Origin: Crossiella sp. SN42
GTDB taxonomy: Bacteria > Actinomycetota > Actinomycetes > Mycobacteriales > Pseudonocardiaceae
Reading direction: 5' to 3'
Assembly: GCF_023897065.1 (NCBI RefSeq)
Contig: NZ_JAMHIV010000001.1
Coordinates: forward strand, 496,001-560,000
DNA length: 64,000 nt
The notes beneath the pieces are model-generated. The model saw only the letters and a program-made list of their open reading frames with translations, did no database searches and was not told the DNA's origin. Shown piece after piece: positions 8,135 to 16,916 of the stretch (positions are counted from its first letter, which is position 1; every line of letters begins with the position of its first letter). Position numbers and translations under genes: made by a program.

Positions 8135-9778
8135 TCAAGTGCCGATGGTGGCCCAGAAGGCGCATTGATGCGCGCTCCAGGCGTCCACCGGCCCGACCCC
8201 GTCCGCGCCGGTGCGGAGCTCCTGGGAGCGCGGTGCGTCCCGGTCCACCGGCAGCCAGCGCGGGGCCTGGCCGTTGGGATCGCCGGTGCGCGCGAACCGG
8301 GTCCAGTAGCCGATCATGGTGGCGGCCAGTGCTCGCTGGGGTTCGGTGTGCGGCACCAGTTTTCCGTTCCAGTCCACGGGTTTCCCGGCCATGTCGAACA
8401 GGTAGGTCAGCTCCGCGCCGTGCCCGGCGCCGTCGGGCATCGAACCCGGCGGCAGTGGTGCGTACGGGGGTGCGGTGCGGTCGGCGAACTCGTAGGCGTA
8501 GGCAGGCATCCGCGCGGCGAACGCGCGGGCGTCACGCAGCTGCGGGCAGGCCATGCCGCGGTCGGTGTCCAACGCCGCCCAGGCCAGCGCGGGACTGCCG
8601 TGGTCTGTCAGCGGATAGCGTCGCCGGACGAGTTCTGCGTGTTCGCCGAAGGCCTGCTCGGTGAGGGCGTGGAACCGCTGCTCGGTGATCGGCTTGTCCG
8701 GCAGCTCGGACCAGGCGGTGACCAGCCGGGCCTCGTCGCGGGTGTGCCCGGTGAGCACCGGCACCCGGTGGAAGGCCCCGGCCGCGACCGCGTGACCGGG
8801 GTCCAGCGGCAGTGTGGCGGTGCCGGCGGCCGGTGCGCCGAACTCGGTCATCCTGCCCAGCAACGCTTCCGCCGGCAGTTCGCGCAGGCAGGCCAGCGCG
8901 TCGGGCCCGGCCGGGCAGCCCAGTTCGGTGGCCGCGTTGGCGCCGCTGGCCACCACCTCCTGCCGGGCTGGCCAGTACGAGCGCGCTGCGCCCCCAGCCC
9001 GGGCGGGTTCCGAGGTCGTGCCCCAGATCCCCGGCACGATCCCCCAGCCGGGGAATGAGCAGCTGCCGCTTTGCAGGATCACCTTGTCGAACAGGCCGCG
9101 TGCCCGCGGTGAGGTCAGCTGGGCGCAGCCGTCGATGCCGCCCGCGGACTCCCCGAACAGGGTCACGTTGCGCGGGTCGCCGCCGAAGGCCGCGGCGTTG
9201 TCCCGCACCCAGCGCAGCGCCGCCTGCTGGTCCAGCAGCCCGAAGGAGCCCGAGTCGGCCAGCCCGGGGTGACCGAAGAAACCGAACACGCCGAGCCGGT
9301 AGTTGATCGTCACCACCACGACGTCGCCGCTGGTGACCATCCGCCGGGCATCGACCTCGTTGCCGGTGCCGCCGAAGTTGCCGCCGCCGTGCAGCCACAC
9401 CATGACCGGCTTGGGCCAGCGCCCGCGCAGTGGTGTGGTCACGTTCAGGTGCAGGCAGTCCTCGCTGCTGTGCTGGATCTCGCCAACGGCCTGCCGGCAC
9501 GGCGGCGCGAACTTGCCGGCATCCCGTACGTCCGGCCACGGCCGCACTGGTTGCGGCGCTCGCCAGCGCAGCTGGCCGACCGGCGGCGCGGCGTAGGGCA
9601 CCCCGGAGAACCGGCGCACCTGGTCGTCCACCACGCCACGGACCAGCCCCGCGGTGGTGCGCACAGTGTCTCCGCCTGGGTGACCGGCAGCCGTCTGAAG
9701 TCCTGTCGGCAGCCCGGCCGCCAGTCCTGCCACCACCGTTGTGACCACCGCCGCGAGTCGCCACCTGACCATCGCCAT
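8135..9778 (-). CDS. Secreted type-B carboxylesterase
   Basis: A 547-aa alpha/beta hydrolase of the carboxylesterase/cholinesterase family. It has a cleavable signal peptide (about residues 1-32), the oxyanion-hole motif WLHGGGNFGG, and the nucleophile elbow LFGESAGG with the catalytic Ser. Conserved blocks FSGVPYAAPP, SEDCLHLNV and DQQAALRWVRDN are all present, with the late His in GHGAELTYLF. It probably hydrolyses extracellular esters; the substrate cannot be told. It converges with the molybdopterin gene, 28 nt apart, and may share a terminator region with it. Confidence 0.9.
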   Translation of the reverse strand: MAMVRWRLAAVVTTVVAGLAAGLPTGLQTAAGHPGGDTVRTTAGLVRGVVDDQVRRFSGVPYAAPPVGQLRWRAPQPVRPWPDVRDAGKFAPPCRQAVGEIQHSSEDCLHLNVTTPLRGRWPKPVMVWLHGGGNFGGTGNEVDARRMVTSGDVVVVTINYRLGVFGFFGHPGLADSGSFGLLDQQAALRWVRDNAAAFGGDPRNVTLFGESAGGIDGCAQLTSPRARGLFDKVILQSGSCSFPGWGIVPGIWGTTSEPARAGGAARSYWPARQEVVASGANAATELGCPAGPDALACLRELPAEALLGRMTEFGAPAAGTATLPLDPGHAVAAGAFHRVPVLTGHTRDEARLVTAWSELPDKPITEQRFHALTEQAFGEHAELVRRRYPLTDHGSPALAWAALDTDRGMACPQLRDARAFAARMPAYAYEFADRTAPPYAPLPPGSMPDGAGHGAELTYLFDMAGKPVDWNGKLVPHTEPQRALAATMIGYWTRFARTGDPNGQAPRWLPVDRDAPRSQELRTGADGVGPVDAWSAHQCAFWATIGT

Positions 9779-9882
9779 TCCCCCGTTCGATCGGCTCTTC
9801 CGGCCACCCAGCCTGCTGCGCGATGACCACCGGTCACCAGTGGCGAAGAGACAAGCCTGGTGTGCCGCTCGGTCAGCCTGGC

Positions 9883-9917
9883 GCGACGAAAGTCAGTGCC
9901 GGTGCGACGAAAGTCAG
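9883..9917. promoter_or_regulatory. Direct repeat upstream of the two-component operon
   Basis: The 14-mer GCGACGAAAGTCAG occurs at 9883-9896 and again at 9904-9917, 21 nt apart (two helical turns), 54 nt before the kinase start. Such in-phase repeats are typical binding sites for DesR/NarL-type regulators, so autoregulation by the downstream response regulator is a reasonable guess. Confidence 0.55.
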
Positions 9918-9970
9918 GACCTGCGGCGCGGACGGCACACCCGCGGCACCCGTCGACCTACCATCACGCG

Positions 9971-11161
9971 GTGGTCGAGAACCCCCGCCTGGTCCGCTGG
10001 CTGCCGCTGCTCATGACGCTGCTGGCCGTGCTCGGCGCGTGGTTCGGGCTCGTGGTGCTGCCCGGCCCGCCCAGCTCCCGGGCACTGCCGATCGCGCTCG
10101 GGCTGCTCGCGCAGCTGGCCGCGACCGCCGTGGTCACCCGGTTCCGCACCTCGCCCCACCTGGCCATGGCGGCGGTGACGGTGGTCGCGACCTCGTTGCT
10201 GCTGCTGGACTCCCCGTGGCGACCGCTGTTGATCGCCCAGGGGGTGCCGTGGGTCCCGCTCACCCTGACCTGGGCCACGGTGCTCACCGTGGCGCACGCG
10301 CGCACCCCGCGTCAGCTGCGGATCGCCGCGGTCTTCGCCGCCGGCTATCCGCTGGCCGCGGTCGTGCACACGATGCTGGCCGGCGCGGGCCCGTCCGTGC
10401 TGTCCACGCTGGCCAACACGACCACGCCAATCCTCGGTGGCGTGGCGGTCAGTCTGGCTGCCAGGCTGCGGCGCGCCCGGCGGGACCGGGTGGCCGCGCT
10501 TGCCAGGGACCGGGCCGAGGTGGCCAGGCGGGCCAGGGAACAGGAGCGGCAACGGCTGGCCGCGGAGATCCACGACAGCCTGGGGCACGTGCTGACCCTG
10601 CTGGTGTTGCACGCCAACGCCTTGACCGTCACCACCACCGACCCACCCGCCCGCGCCGCCGCCGAGAAGATGAGCCGGCTGGGCAACGACGGCCTGGCCG
10701 AGCTGCGCAAGCTGCTCGACCTGCTCAGCCCGCCCGAGCCGGCCACCCCGGCACCGCACACGCTGGTCGCCGAGGCGCGTGCCGCCGGGCAGGACGTGCG
10801 ACTGGACCTCACCGGTGACCTCGACCGGCTGCCCCCCGCCCTGGCCCGTACCGTGAACCAGGTGGTGCGGGAAGGACTGACCAACACCAGACGGCACGCC
10901 CCTGGCGCGCCCACGCAGGTGCGGATCACCATCGATGACACCGTGGAAGTGTTGGTGCGCAACGAAATCGGCACAGACGGCGCCGGCCCTGGCTCCGGTC
11001 GCGGACTGACCGGCCTGGGCCGGAGCGTGGCCGTGCTCGGCGGGACCTGCGCGCACGGGCCCACCCCGGAGGGTGGCTACGCTCTGCGCGTCAGCCTGCC
11101 CGCGGGCGGCGCTGCCGAGCCCGCTGAGCGAGACCCTGCGGGGACGGCGGACCAGCGGTGA
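9971..11161 (+). CDS. DesK/NarX-type sensor histidine kinase
   Basis: A 396-aa kinase with about five N-terminal membrane segments (residues 8-160) and no large sensor domain. A HisKA_3 domain with the phospho-acceptor in RLAAEIHDSLGHVL follows near residue 200, then a HATPase domain with the N-box-like NQVVREGLTNTRRHA and GRGLTGLG. GTG start at 9971, chosen because upstream codons carry the direct-repeat promoter region. It overlaps the response regulator by 4 nt. It probably senses a membrane or cell-envelope signal. Confidence 0.9.
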   Translation: MVENPRLVRWLPLLMTLLAVLGAWFGLVVLPGPPSSRALPIALGLLAQLAATAVVTRFRTSPHLAMAAVTVVATSLLLLDSPWRPLLIAQGVPWVPLTLTWATVLTVAHARTPRQLRIAAVFAAGYPLAAVVHTMLAGAGPSVLSTLANTTTPILGGVAVSLAARLRRARRDRVAALARDRAEVARRAREQERQRLAAEIHDSLGHVLTLLVLHANALTVTTTDPPARAAAEKMSRLGNDGLAELRKLLDLLSPPEPATPAPHTLVAEARAAGQDVRLDLTGDLDRLPPALARTVNQVVREGLTNTRRHAPGAPTQVRITIDDTVEVLVRNEIGTDGAGPGSGRGLTGLGRSVAVLGGTCAHGPTPEGGYALRVSLPAGGAAEPAERDPAGTADQR

Positions 11162-11808
11162 GCACGCATCCCGGACCGGTGCCGGTCGTGGTGGTGGACG
11201 ACGAGCCCATGGTCTGTGAGTTCCTGCGCACCATCCTCTCGGCCACCGGTGAGATCACCGTGGTCGCGGCGGCCCACGGCGGTACGGCGGGCATCGCGGC
11301 GGTCCGCAGGCACCGGCCCGCGGTGGTGCTGATGGACCTGCGCATGCCCGAGCCGGACGGGATCAGCGCGACCCGGGAGATCAGCGCGCTGCCCGATCCG
11401 CCCGTGGTGGTCGCGATGACCACCTTCGACACCGACGAGCACGTGCTGGCCGCGCTGGATGCCGGCGCGCACGGCTTCCTGCTCAAGACCACCCCGCCGG
11501 ACCAGCTCGTGCCGCTGGTGCTGGCCGCGGCGACCGGCGCGTCGGTGCTCTCCCCCGAAGCGCTGGACCGGTTGCGCCGGCATCGCTCCAGCGAACCACC
11601 GAGGCGCGCCGACCCGGAGCTGGACGCGCTCAGCGAACGGGAACGCGCCGTGCTCGCGCTGCTGGCCGAAGGACTGTCCAACGCCGACATCGCCACCCGG
11701 CTGTACCTGAGCGAGGGCACGGTGAAAGGACACGTCTCCCGGCTCATGACGCGGTTGCGGTGCGCCAACCGCACCCAGCTGGCGCTGCGCGCCGACCGGC
11801 CCAGGTGA
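11158..11808 (+). CDS. NarL/LuxR-family response regulator
   Basis: A 216-aa partner of the adjacent kinase. The receiver domain has the acidic pair VVVDDEP, the phospho-acceptor in VVLMDLRMPEPDG and the conserved Lys in GFLLKTT. A C-terminal GerE helix-turn-helix begins at LSERERAVLALLAEGLSN and continues through LSEGTVKGHVSRLMTRL. GTG start at 11158 inside the kinase stop. No obvious target operon sits next to it; the direct repeat before the kinase is a candidate binding site. Confidence 0.92.
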   Translation: MSTHPGPVPVVVVDDEPMVCEFLRTILSATGEITVVAAAHGGTAGIAAVRRHRPAVVLMDLRMPEPDGISATREISALPDPPVVVAMTTFDTDEHVLAALDAGAHGFLLKTTPPDQLVPLVLAAATGASVLSPEALDRLRRHRSSEPPRRADPELDALSERERAVLALLAEGLSNADIATRLYLSEGTVKGHVSRLMTRLRCANRTQLALRADRPR

Positions 11809-11818
11809 GCCCGCGCGG

Positions 11819-12262
11819 TCAGCTCTCGTGGCGCTGGGACTGGTTTCCGGCTGCCAGGGCTTCCTCGACGGTGTGGTACAGCCGGAGCAGCTCGTCCAGG
11901 CCGGTGAGCTCGATCGGCCGGATGACCGGGCGGTTGGAGTCCACCACGATGCGCAGCGGTTCCCGTCGCGCTTCCGCATGGGCGGTGGCCTCCACCAGGG
12001 CCGTGAGGCCTGCCGAGTTCAGGAAGCTGACCTCGGTCAGGTCCAGGACGCAGTCCTCGCCCGTGGTGTCGTCGATGGCGCTGGCGGCCGCGGCCTGCAG
12101 CGCAGGCGCGGTGTCGGTGTCGACGTCGCCGACAACCGAGATGACCACGGTTCCGGCCATGACATGGCGGACGATGTCCAGCCCCGGTGGTGACGGCTCA
12201 GCGTGCGGCGGATGACCCACGGCTGGACCATACCGGATCGATGCCCGGTCCCAGCAGGTCAC
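11819..12262 (-). CDS. STAS-domain anti-sigma-factor antagonist
   Basis: A 147-aa protein with one STAS domain: VISVVGDVDTDTAPALQ, then DLTEVSFLNSAGLTALVEA with the regulatory Ser in NSAGL. Such proteins release a sigma factor by binding its anti-sigma kinase. The start is uncertain: 12262, 12231 and 12220 all lack a clear ribosome site, and the domain begins only about residue 30. It lies 12 nt after the HATPase gene, its probable partner. Confidence 0.8.
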   Translation of the reverse strand: MTCWDRASIRYGPAVGHPPHAEPSPPGLDIVRHVMAGTVVISVVGDVDTDTAPALQAAAASAIDDTTGEDCVLDLTEVSFLNSAGLTALVEATAHAEARREPLRIVVDSNRPVIRPIELTGLDELLRLYHTVEEALAAGNQSQRHES

Positions 12263-12274
12263 AGCGCGATGAGA

Positions 12275-12742
12275 TCAACTCCGCCGAGGCCAGTCCGCGG
12301 CCGCGGCCAGGTGCGCGGCATGGCCGCTGCTGCCCGCACGATCCAGCGCCAGCTCAGCCCAGACGATCTTGTGGTGCGCGTGCGGCAACACGCCCCAGGC
12401 GGAGGCGAGCCGGTCGACCAGCACCAGCCCTCGCCCGCCGAAGCGGTCCGGAGTCCGGATCCTGGGCAGGTTCGGGGAGGTGTCGGCCACCTCGATCCGC
12501 AAGCGGCGGCCTTGGTTGACCAGGGCGATCCGGCAGGTGCGTGGGGCGTCACCGTGCCGGTGGGCGTTGCTGACCAGCTCGTCGGCCACCAGGACGGCGT
12601 CGTCGACGATGAGCCCGTTGTGGCCGGCCAACAGGCCGCGGACCAGGCGGCGGATGTCCCGGTTCGGAACCGCCTCCAGGTCGTGGGTCGCACCGCTGGG
12701 GTTCGGTCCAGTGGGAGCCGGGCTCCACGACTGTGATGACAT
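12275..12742 (-). CDS. RsbW-like ATP-binding anti-sigma kinase
   Basis: A 155-aa GHKL ATPase of the HATPase_c_2 family: VLVADELVSNAHRHGDAP is the N-box, VADTSPNLPRI the G1-type motif and FGGRGLVLVDRLASAWGV the G2 box. There is no sensor or His-phospho domain. It probably phosphorylates and is countered by the STAS protein next door; a sigma-factor gene is not visible. ATG at 12742 preceded by GAAGGCGGG. Confidence 0.82.
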   Translation of the reverse strand: MSSQSWSPAPTGPNPSGATHDLEAVPNRDIRRLVRGLLAGHNGLIVDDAVLVADELVSNAHRHGDAPRTCRIALVNQGRRLRIEVADTSPNLPRIRTPDRFGGRGLVLVDRLASAWGVLPHAHHKIVWAELALDRAGSSGHAAHLAAAADWPRRS

Positions 12743-12854
12743 CACCCACCCGCCTTCGTCGGTTTCGAGCACTGGAGTGAGCCTCCACGCTGCTCGACTA
12801 CCCGCTGCCCGGCCGGGCTACCCCCTGAGATCAGTACTACTGAAGTCGGCAGGG

Positions 12855-13409
12855 CTAACGGCCGAGGTGTTGACCAAGGCCTGGCGCGCGGGGATCGGGC
12901 CGGGCGAGGACGAAGAAGTAGAGGCGGACCGTGCGCGTGACGAAGACTTCGAGGGTGCCGTGAATGCCCCGGTAGACGTCGTCGATCACGCCGATGCCGT
13001 CGGGGTCGTGCCGGATCAGCTGAACGCGGTGCAGCTCTTCCCTGGGAAATGCGGCCACGCGCCGGAAGCTCAGTCCGGACCGTTGCCAGAACTCCAGGAG
13101 AGCCGGGTGCACGAGCAGGTAGGACCGCCGGCTGAGCGAGGCCAGCTCGGCGGCCGGTACCCCACAGAGGTCAACTCCGGGTCGCCTGCGGAGAAGAGAC
13201 AGGTCGAAGCGGTCTGCCGCGCCACCGGCCCCGGTGAGGCGGACCGGATGGACGAAGCGCGCGACCGTCCTGGTCAGGCGGAGGTAGTGGCCGATGCCGT
13301 CGTTGCGCATGGACGCGTGGGCGACCAGCATGCGGGTGATCCAGCGCCGGGCGAGCACCGCGAGCAGCAGCACCACCGCTGCCGCGCCGATGAACAGCCA
13401 CATGGTCAC
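12855..13409 (-). CDS. Hypothetical membrane-anchored protein
   Basis: A 184-aa protein with one N-terminal membrane segment (residues 3-22) and a soluble remainder rich in Arg and Leu, containing SRRSYLLVHPALLEFWQRSGL and VFVTRTVRLYFFVLA. No known family is recognised. Its start lies 3 nt after the stop of the upstream 161-aa gene, so both are probably co-transcribed. Confidence 0.55.
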   Translation of the reverse strand: MTMWLFIGAAAVVLLLAVLARRWITRMLVAHASMRNDGIGHYLRLTRTVARFVHPVRLTGAGGAADRFDLSLLRRRPGVDLCGVPAAELASLSRRSYLLVHPALLEFWQRSGLSFRRVAAFPREELHRVQLIRHDPDGIGVIDDVYRGIHGTLEVFVTRTVRLYFFVLARPDPRAPGLGQHLGR

Positions 13410-13412
13410 CGG

Positions 13413-13898
13413 TTAGTCCTGGTCACTTCGTCCCGGCACATAGAGGTTGGGAAAGAACTTGGTGCCGATCAAGCTTGGGTCCGGGTTCCTCATCCGCATG
13501 ATCTGCCCCTCAGCATTGCTTGCCGTACTGATATCTCGTTCGATCTCGCGGAATATCCGGCCCGGGTTGTGATGATTGAGCGACTTCCGCACGGCGTCGA
13601 AGGCCAGTCGCGACACCTCCGGATTATGGACCTTGCGCGCAATGGCCCCCACCAGGTCGACGTCGTCACGCGCCAAGGCGATGCGCAGCTGAATCGACTC
13701 GACGTGGTAGAGGCATATCTCCATTCTCGGCACGGTGGCAACAGGCTTCAAGTCTTCCTCGAGCACCCTCGCCAGGGCCAGCGCCTGATTCCACTTGCCC
13801 GCGACATAGGCCAAGATCAGCTCGGCCGTGAGGTCTTCCAGGGTGGCCATCAACTTCTCGAATGCCGCCCGCCGCCGCCTCCGCTTGCCGAACATCAT
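13413..13898 (-). CDS. Hypothetical helical protein
   Basis: A 161-aa basic-start protein (MMFGKRRRRR) predicted to be mostly alpha-helical, with repeats of the type WNQALALARVLEEDL that recall TPR-like helices. No family assigned. Longer in-frame extension past 13898 is Pro/Arg-rich shadow of the opposite strand, and the doublet ATG at 13898/13895 is preferred although its ribosome site is weak. It pairs with the membrane-anchored gene downstream. Confidence 0.5.
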   Translation of the reverse strand: MMFGKRRRRRAAFEKLMATLEDLTAELILAYVAGKWNQALALARVLEEDLKPVATVPRMEICLYHVESIQLRIALARDDVDLVGAIARKVHNPEVSRLAFDAVRKSLNHHNPGRIFREIERDISTASNAEGQIMRMRNPDPSLIGTKFFPNLYVPGRSDQD

Positions 13899-14114
13899 CG
13901 CTTGCTTGTACACCCACCAGCGTGGGCAGCGCCGGCGGTGGCAGCAACCTGCCAGCGCGGCCCCGCTCCTCGCGCGGACAGTGTCGGTATGCTCGCGGCG
14001 TCTTCTCACCGGAGGGCTCGCTGAGTCCTCAAGGGCTTTGGCCTCGCTGATGGGTTCCCGGCCGCACCGTGGCGGGGAGGTGGGAGTCGGTACTCGACTC
14101 TGGCGAGGTCTGTC

Positions 14115-15293
14115 TTGACTCAGCATGTGATCGTGATCGGCGCCGGTCTCGGCGGTCTTTGTCTGGCGCAGGGCTTGCGCCGCGCGGGAATCAGCGTGGC
14201 CGTCTATGAACGCGATGCCGCACCGGCGGTCCGCGCGCAGGGGCATCGGCTGCACCTCGACGCGCAGGGCCACCGGGCACTCGCGGCCTGCCTGCCGCCG
14301 GAGCTGTCCGCACTCATCGGGGCGGTCGCCGGCCGTCCGGCGCCGCGGGTGACCGGCTTCGACGAGCAGTTGCGGCAGACCGCGGTGTTCGAGCTGGCCG
14401 CGGATCCGGGCGTGCCGCCTGCGCACGTCGTGCTCGACCGGCAGGTGCTGCGCCAGGTGCTCCTGCGCGGCCTGGACGAGGTCGTGGAGTTCGGCCGCCG
14501 GTGTGTGGGCTACCGGGCCGACGAGGAGGGGGTCACGGCTCACTTCGAGGACGGCTCGGCCAGGCGGGGCACGGTGCTGGTGGGCGCGGACGGCATCGGG
14601 TCGGTGATCCGGGCGCAGCGCCTCCCGCAGGCCCGGGTGGTCGACTCGGGGGTGCGGTTGATCTACGGGCGAGTGCCGCTGACCCCGGCACTGCGCGCCG
14701 CCCTGCCGCCCGCGATGATCAGCGTCTTCAACTCCGTTTCCGGGCCGGGGCAACGGTTCCTCGGCATCGCGCCGGTGGAGTACCGGGCACGACCACGCGC
14801 GGCGGCGGCCCGGCTGGAGCTGGCGACGGACAGCCTCGCGGTCATGTTCGGGCGACGCCGCGAGTCGCTGGGCCTATCCGACGAGGACCTGCGCGCGGCG
14901 GCGGGCACCCGGCTGCGCGAGGTCGTGCTCGACCAGATCACCGGGTGGCATCCCCTGTTGCGGCGCATCGTCGCCGGATGGGACACCTCGACGCTGTACC
15001 CGATCACGGTGCGCGGCAGCGTTCCGCTCTCGCCCTGGGCCAGCTCCAACGTCACCCTGCTCGGCGACGCCGTCCACGCGATGAGTCCGGCGGCCGGCGC
15101 CGGGGCGAACATGGCGCTGCGGGACGCGGCCGCGCTCGCCGCCGCACTGGCGCACGCCGCGCCGAGCACCCCACTGGTGGACGTCGTGCGGGACTACGAG
15201 CGGCACCTGGTCGAGGAGGGCTTTGACGCGGTGCGACGCTCGTCGGCCAACGGAGTCCGGCTGCTCGGGGAGAGCCCCCTCCCCACGCCATGA
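14115..15293 (+). CDS. Class A FAD-dependent monooxygenase
   Basis: A 392-aa flavoprotein with VIVIGAGLGGLCLAQGL (dinucleotide-binding), the DRQVLRQVL helix, VGADGIGSVIR (DG motif) and LLGDAVHAMSPAAGAGANMALRDA (GD motif), in the order and spacing of PHBH-fold aromatic hydroxylases. It needs NAD(P)H and FAD and hydroxylates an unknown, probably aromatic or polycyclic, substrate. TTG start at 14115. It stands alone and converges with aztA, with abutting stops. Confidence 0.88.
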   Translation: MTQHVIVIGAGLGGLCLAQGLRRAGISVAVYERDAAPAVRAQGHRLHLDAQGHRALAACLPPELSALIGAVAGRPAPRVTGFDEQLRQTAVFELAADPGVPPAHVVLDRQVLRQVLLRGLDEVVEFGRRCVGYRADEEGVTAHFEDGSARRGTVLVGADGIGSVIRAQRLPQARVVDSGVRLIYGRVPLTPALRAALPPAMISVFNSVSGPGQRFLGIAPVEYRARPRAAAARLELATDSLAVMFGRRRESLGLSDEDLRAAAGTRLREVVLDQITGWHPLLRRIVAGWDTSTLYPITVRGSVPLSPWASSNVTLLGDAVHAMSPAAGAGANMALRDAAALAAALAHAAPSTPLVDVVRDYERHLVEEGFDAVRRSSANGVRLLGESPLPTP

Positions 15294-16004
15294 TCACCGG
15301 ACCTGCGGCACGCCCCACGCCGTGGCGACCCGCTCCGGGGTCAGCACCGTGCTCGGCGGACCCTCCGCGACGAGCGCGCCCGCCCCGAGCAGCAGGCAGT
15401 GGTCGGCGCGGCCGGCGGCGGTGAGGTCGTGGGTGACGCGCAGCACCGTCACCCCCTCGCGGCGGGCCTCCTCGAGCGCGTCCTCGATGCGGGCCTGGGC
15501 TTGCAGGTCCAGGCCCGCGGAGGGCTCGTCGAGCAGCAGCAGGTCGGACTGCTGGGCCAGGCCCTGGGCGACGAGCGCGCGCTGGCGCTGCCCGCCGGAG
15601 AGGGTGCCCAGCCTGCGGCCGGCGATCGCGGTGATGTCCAGCCGTGCCAGGCACTCCTCGACCACCTCCCGGTCCTGCTTGGTCAGCCGGTGCCAGGGCC
15701 GCCGGTGCGCCCACCGGCCCATGGTCACCGCGGCGCGCACGGTGATGGGCAGGGTGTCGGAGACCTCGCTGTGCTGGGTCACGTAGGCGGGGCGGCCGGA
15801 ACCGGTGGTCGCCACCTCGCCCGAGGTGGTGGGCAGCACGCCGGCGATCACGTTGAGCAGGGAGGACTTCCCGGCGCCGTTCGGGCCGACGATCGCGGTG
15901 ACCCGTGCCTCGGGCACCACCGCGGTGATGCCGCGCAGCACCTCCTGCCGCCCGTAACTGGCGCTGACTTCACGCAGTGTGACCGCCGTCGCGTACTCGT
16001 TCAT
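15294..16004 (-). CDS. aztA: Zinc ABC importer ATP-binding protein
   Basis: A 236-aa ATPase with Walker A GPNGAGKSS, the Q-loop region VTQHSEVSD, signature LSGGQRQRALVAQGL, Walker B LLLLDEP and the H-loop RVTHDL. The family is the ZnuC/AztA metal-importer branch. ATG at 16004 chosen over two GTGs at 16013 and 16010. It is divergent from the permease gene across a 47-bp spacer with a Zur-like box. The AztD-type genes nearby support the aztABCD name over znuABC. Confidence 0.87.
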   Translation of the reverse strand: MNEYATAVTLREVSASYGRQEVLRGITAVVPEARVTAIVGPNGAGKSSLLNVIAGVLPTTSGEVATTGSGRPAYVTQHSEVSDTLPITVRAAVTMGRWAHRRPWHRLTKQDREVVEECLARLDITAIAGRRLGTLSGGQRQRALVAQGLAQQSDLLLLDEPSAGLDLQAQARIEDALEEARREGVTVLRVTHDLTAAGRADHCLLLGAGALVAEGPPSTVLTPERVATAWGVPQVR

Positions 16005-16022
16005 GCCCACCACTCATCGGAA

Positions 16023-16037
16023 TGAAAATCATTCCCA
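16023..16037. promoter_or_regulatory. Zur-like operator between aztA and aztB
   Basis: TGAAAATCATTCCCA resembles the actinobacterial Zur box (TGAAAATCATTTTCA-like). It lies in the divergent aztA/aztB spacer. A TATAGT -10 (16039-16044) follows directly, so a bound repressor would block the aztB promoter. Confidence 0.65.
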
Positions 16038-16051
16038 CTATAGTGGCCGAC

Positions 16052-16873
16052 GTGGACTGGTTGCTCATCCCCTTCGAGGTGTCCTTCGTGCAGCGGGCGC
16101 TGGTGGCCGGGGTACTCGTCTCGGTGGCCTGCGCAATCGTTGGCACCTGGGTGGTGCTGCGCGGTATGGCCTTCATCGGCGACGCGCTCTCGCACGGGAT
16201 GCTGCCGGGGATCGCACTCGCCTCGCTGGCCGGGGTGAACCTGGTGATCGGGGCCCTGCTCAGCGCCGGGGTGATGGCGCTGGGGCTCACCGCGCTGGGC
16301 CGCTCCCGGCGGCTGTCCCAGGACACCGGCATCGGGCTGCTGTTCGTGGGCATGCTGGCCACCGGGGTGATCATCGTCTCGCACTCCCGGTCCTTCGCGG
16401 TCGACCTCACCGGGTTCCTCTTCGGCGACGTGCTCGCCGTCGGCGCGGGTGACCTGGCGGGCCTGGTCGCGGCGCTGGCGCTGGTGGCGGTGGTGGCCGC
16501 GCTGGGGCACCGGTCCTTCGTCGCGCTCACCTTCGACGCCCGCAAGGCGCGCACCCTGGGCCTGCGTCCGGGGCTGGCGAACGCGCTGCTGCTGGCGCTG
16601 GTGACGCTGACCATCGTCGCCTCCTTCCGGGTGGTCGGCACGCTGCTGGTCTTCGGCCTGCTCATCGCACCCGCGGCGGCCGCGACGTTCTGGGCTCGGC
16701 GGATCAGCACGATCATGCTGCTGGCCGCGCTGCTGGGCAGCCTGGCCACCCTCATCGGCCTGCTCGTCTCCTGGCACGGCGGCACCGCGGCCGGGGCGAG
16801 CATCGCGGTCAGCGCGGTCCTGCTGTTCTTCCTCTCCGCCGGGTTCTCCGCGCTCCGGCCCGCCCGCGGCTGA
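16052..16873 (+). CDS. aztB: Zinc ABC importer permease
   Basis: A 273-aa membrane protein of the ABC-3 (ZnuB/AztB) family, with about eight hydrophobic helices and the hallmark WVVLRGMAFIGDALSHGMLPGIA. The GTG at 16052 gives the usual family start (DWLLIPFEVSF) and lies 8 nt after a TATAGT -10, which suggests a leaderless transcript; an ATG at 16022 in frame is inside the Zur-like box and is unlikely. It is followed by aztD, aztC and a second aztD-type gene. Confidence 0.87.
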   Translation: MDWLLIPFEVSFVQRALVAGVLVSVACAIVGTWVVLRGMAFIGDALSHGMLPGIALASLAGVNLVIGALLSAGVMALGLTALGRSRRLSQDTGIGLLFVGMLATGVIIVSHSRSFAVDLTGFLFGDVLAVGAGDLAGLVAALALVAVVAALGHRSFVALTFDARKARTLGLRPGLANALLLALVTLTIVASFRVVGTLLVFGLLIAPAAAATFWARRISTIMLLAALLGSLATLIGLLVSWHGGTAAGASIAVSAVLLFFLSAGFSALRPARG

Positions 16874-16916
16874 GCCCGCACATCCGTTGTCCCCCAACCG
16901 AGATCGAGCGTTCACC

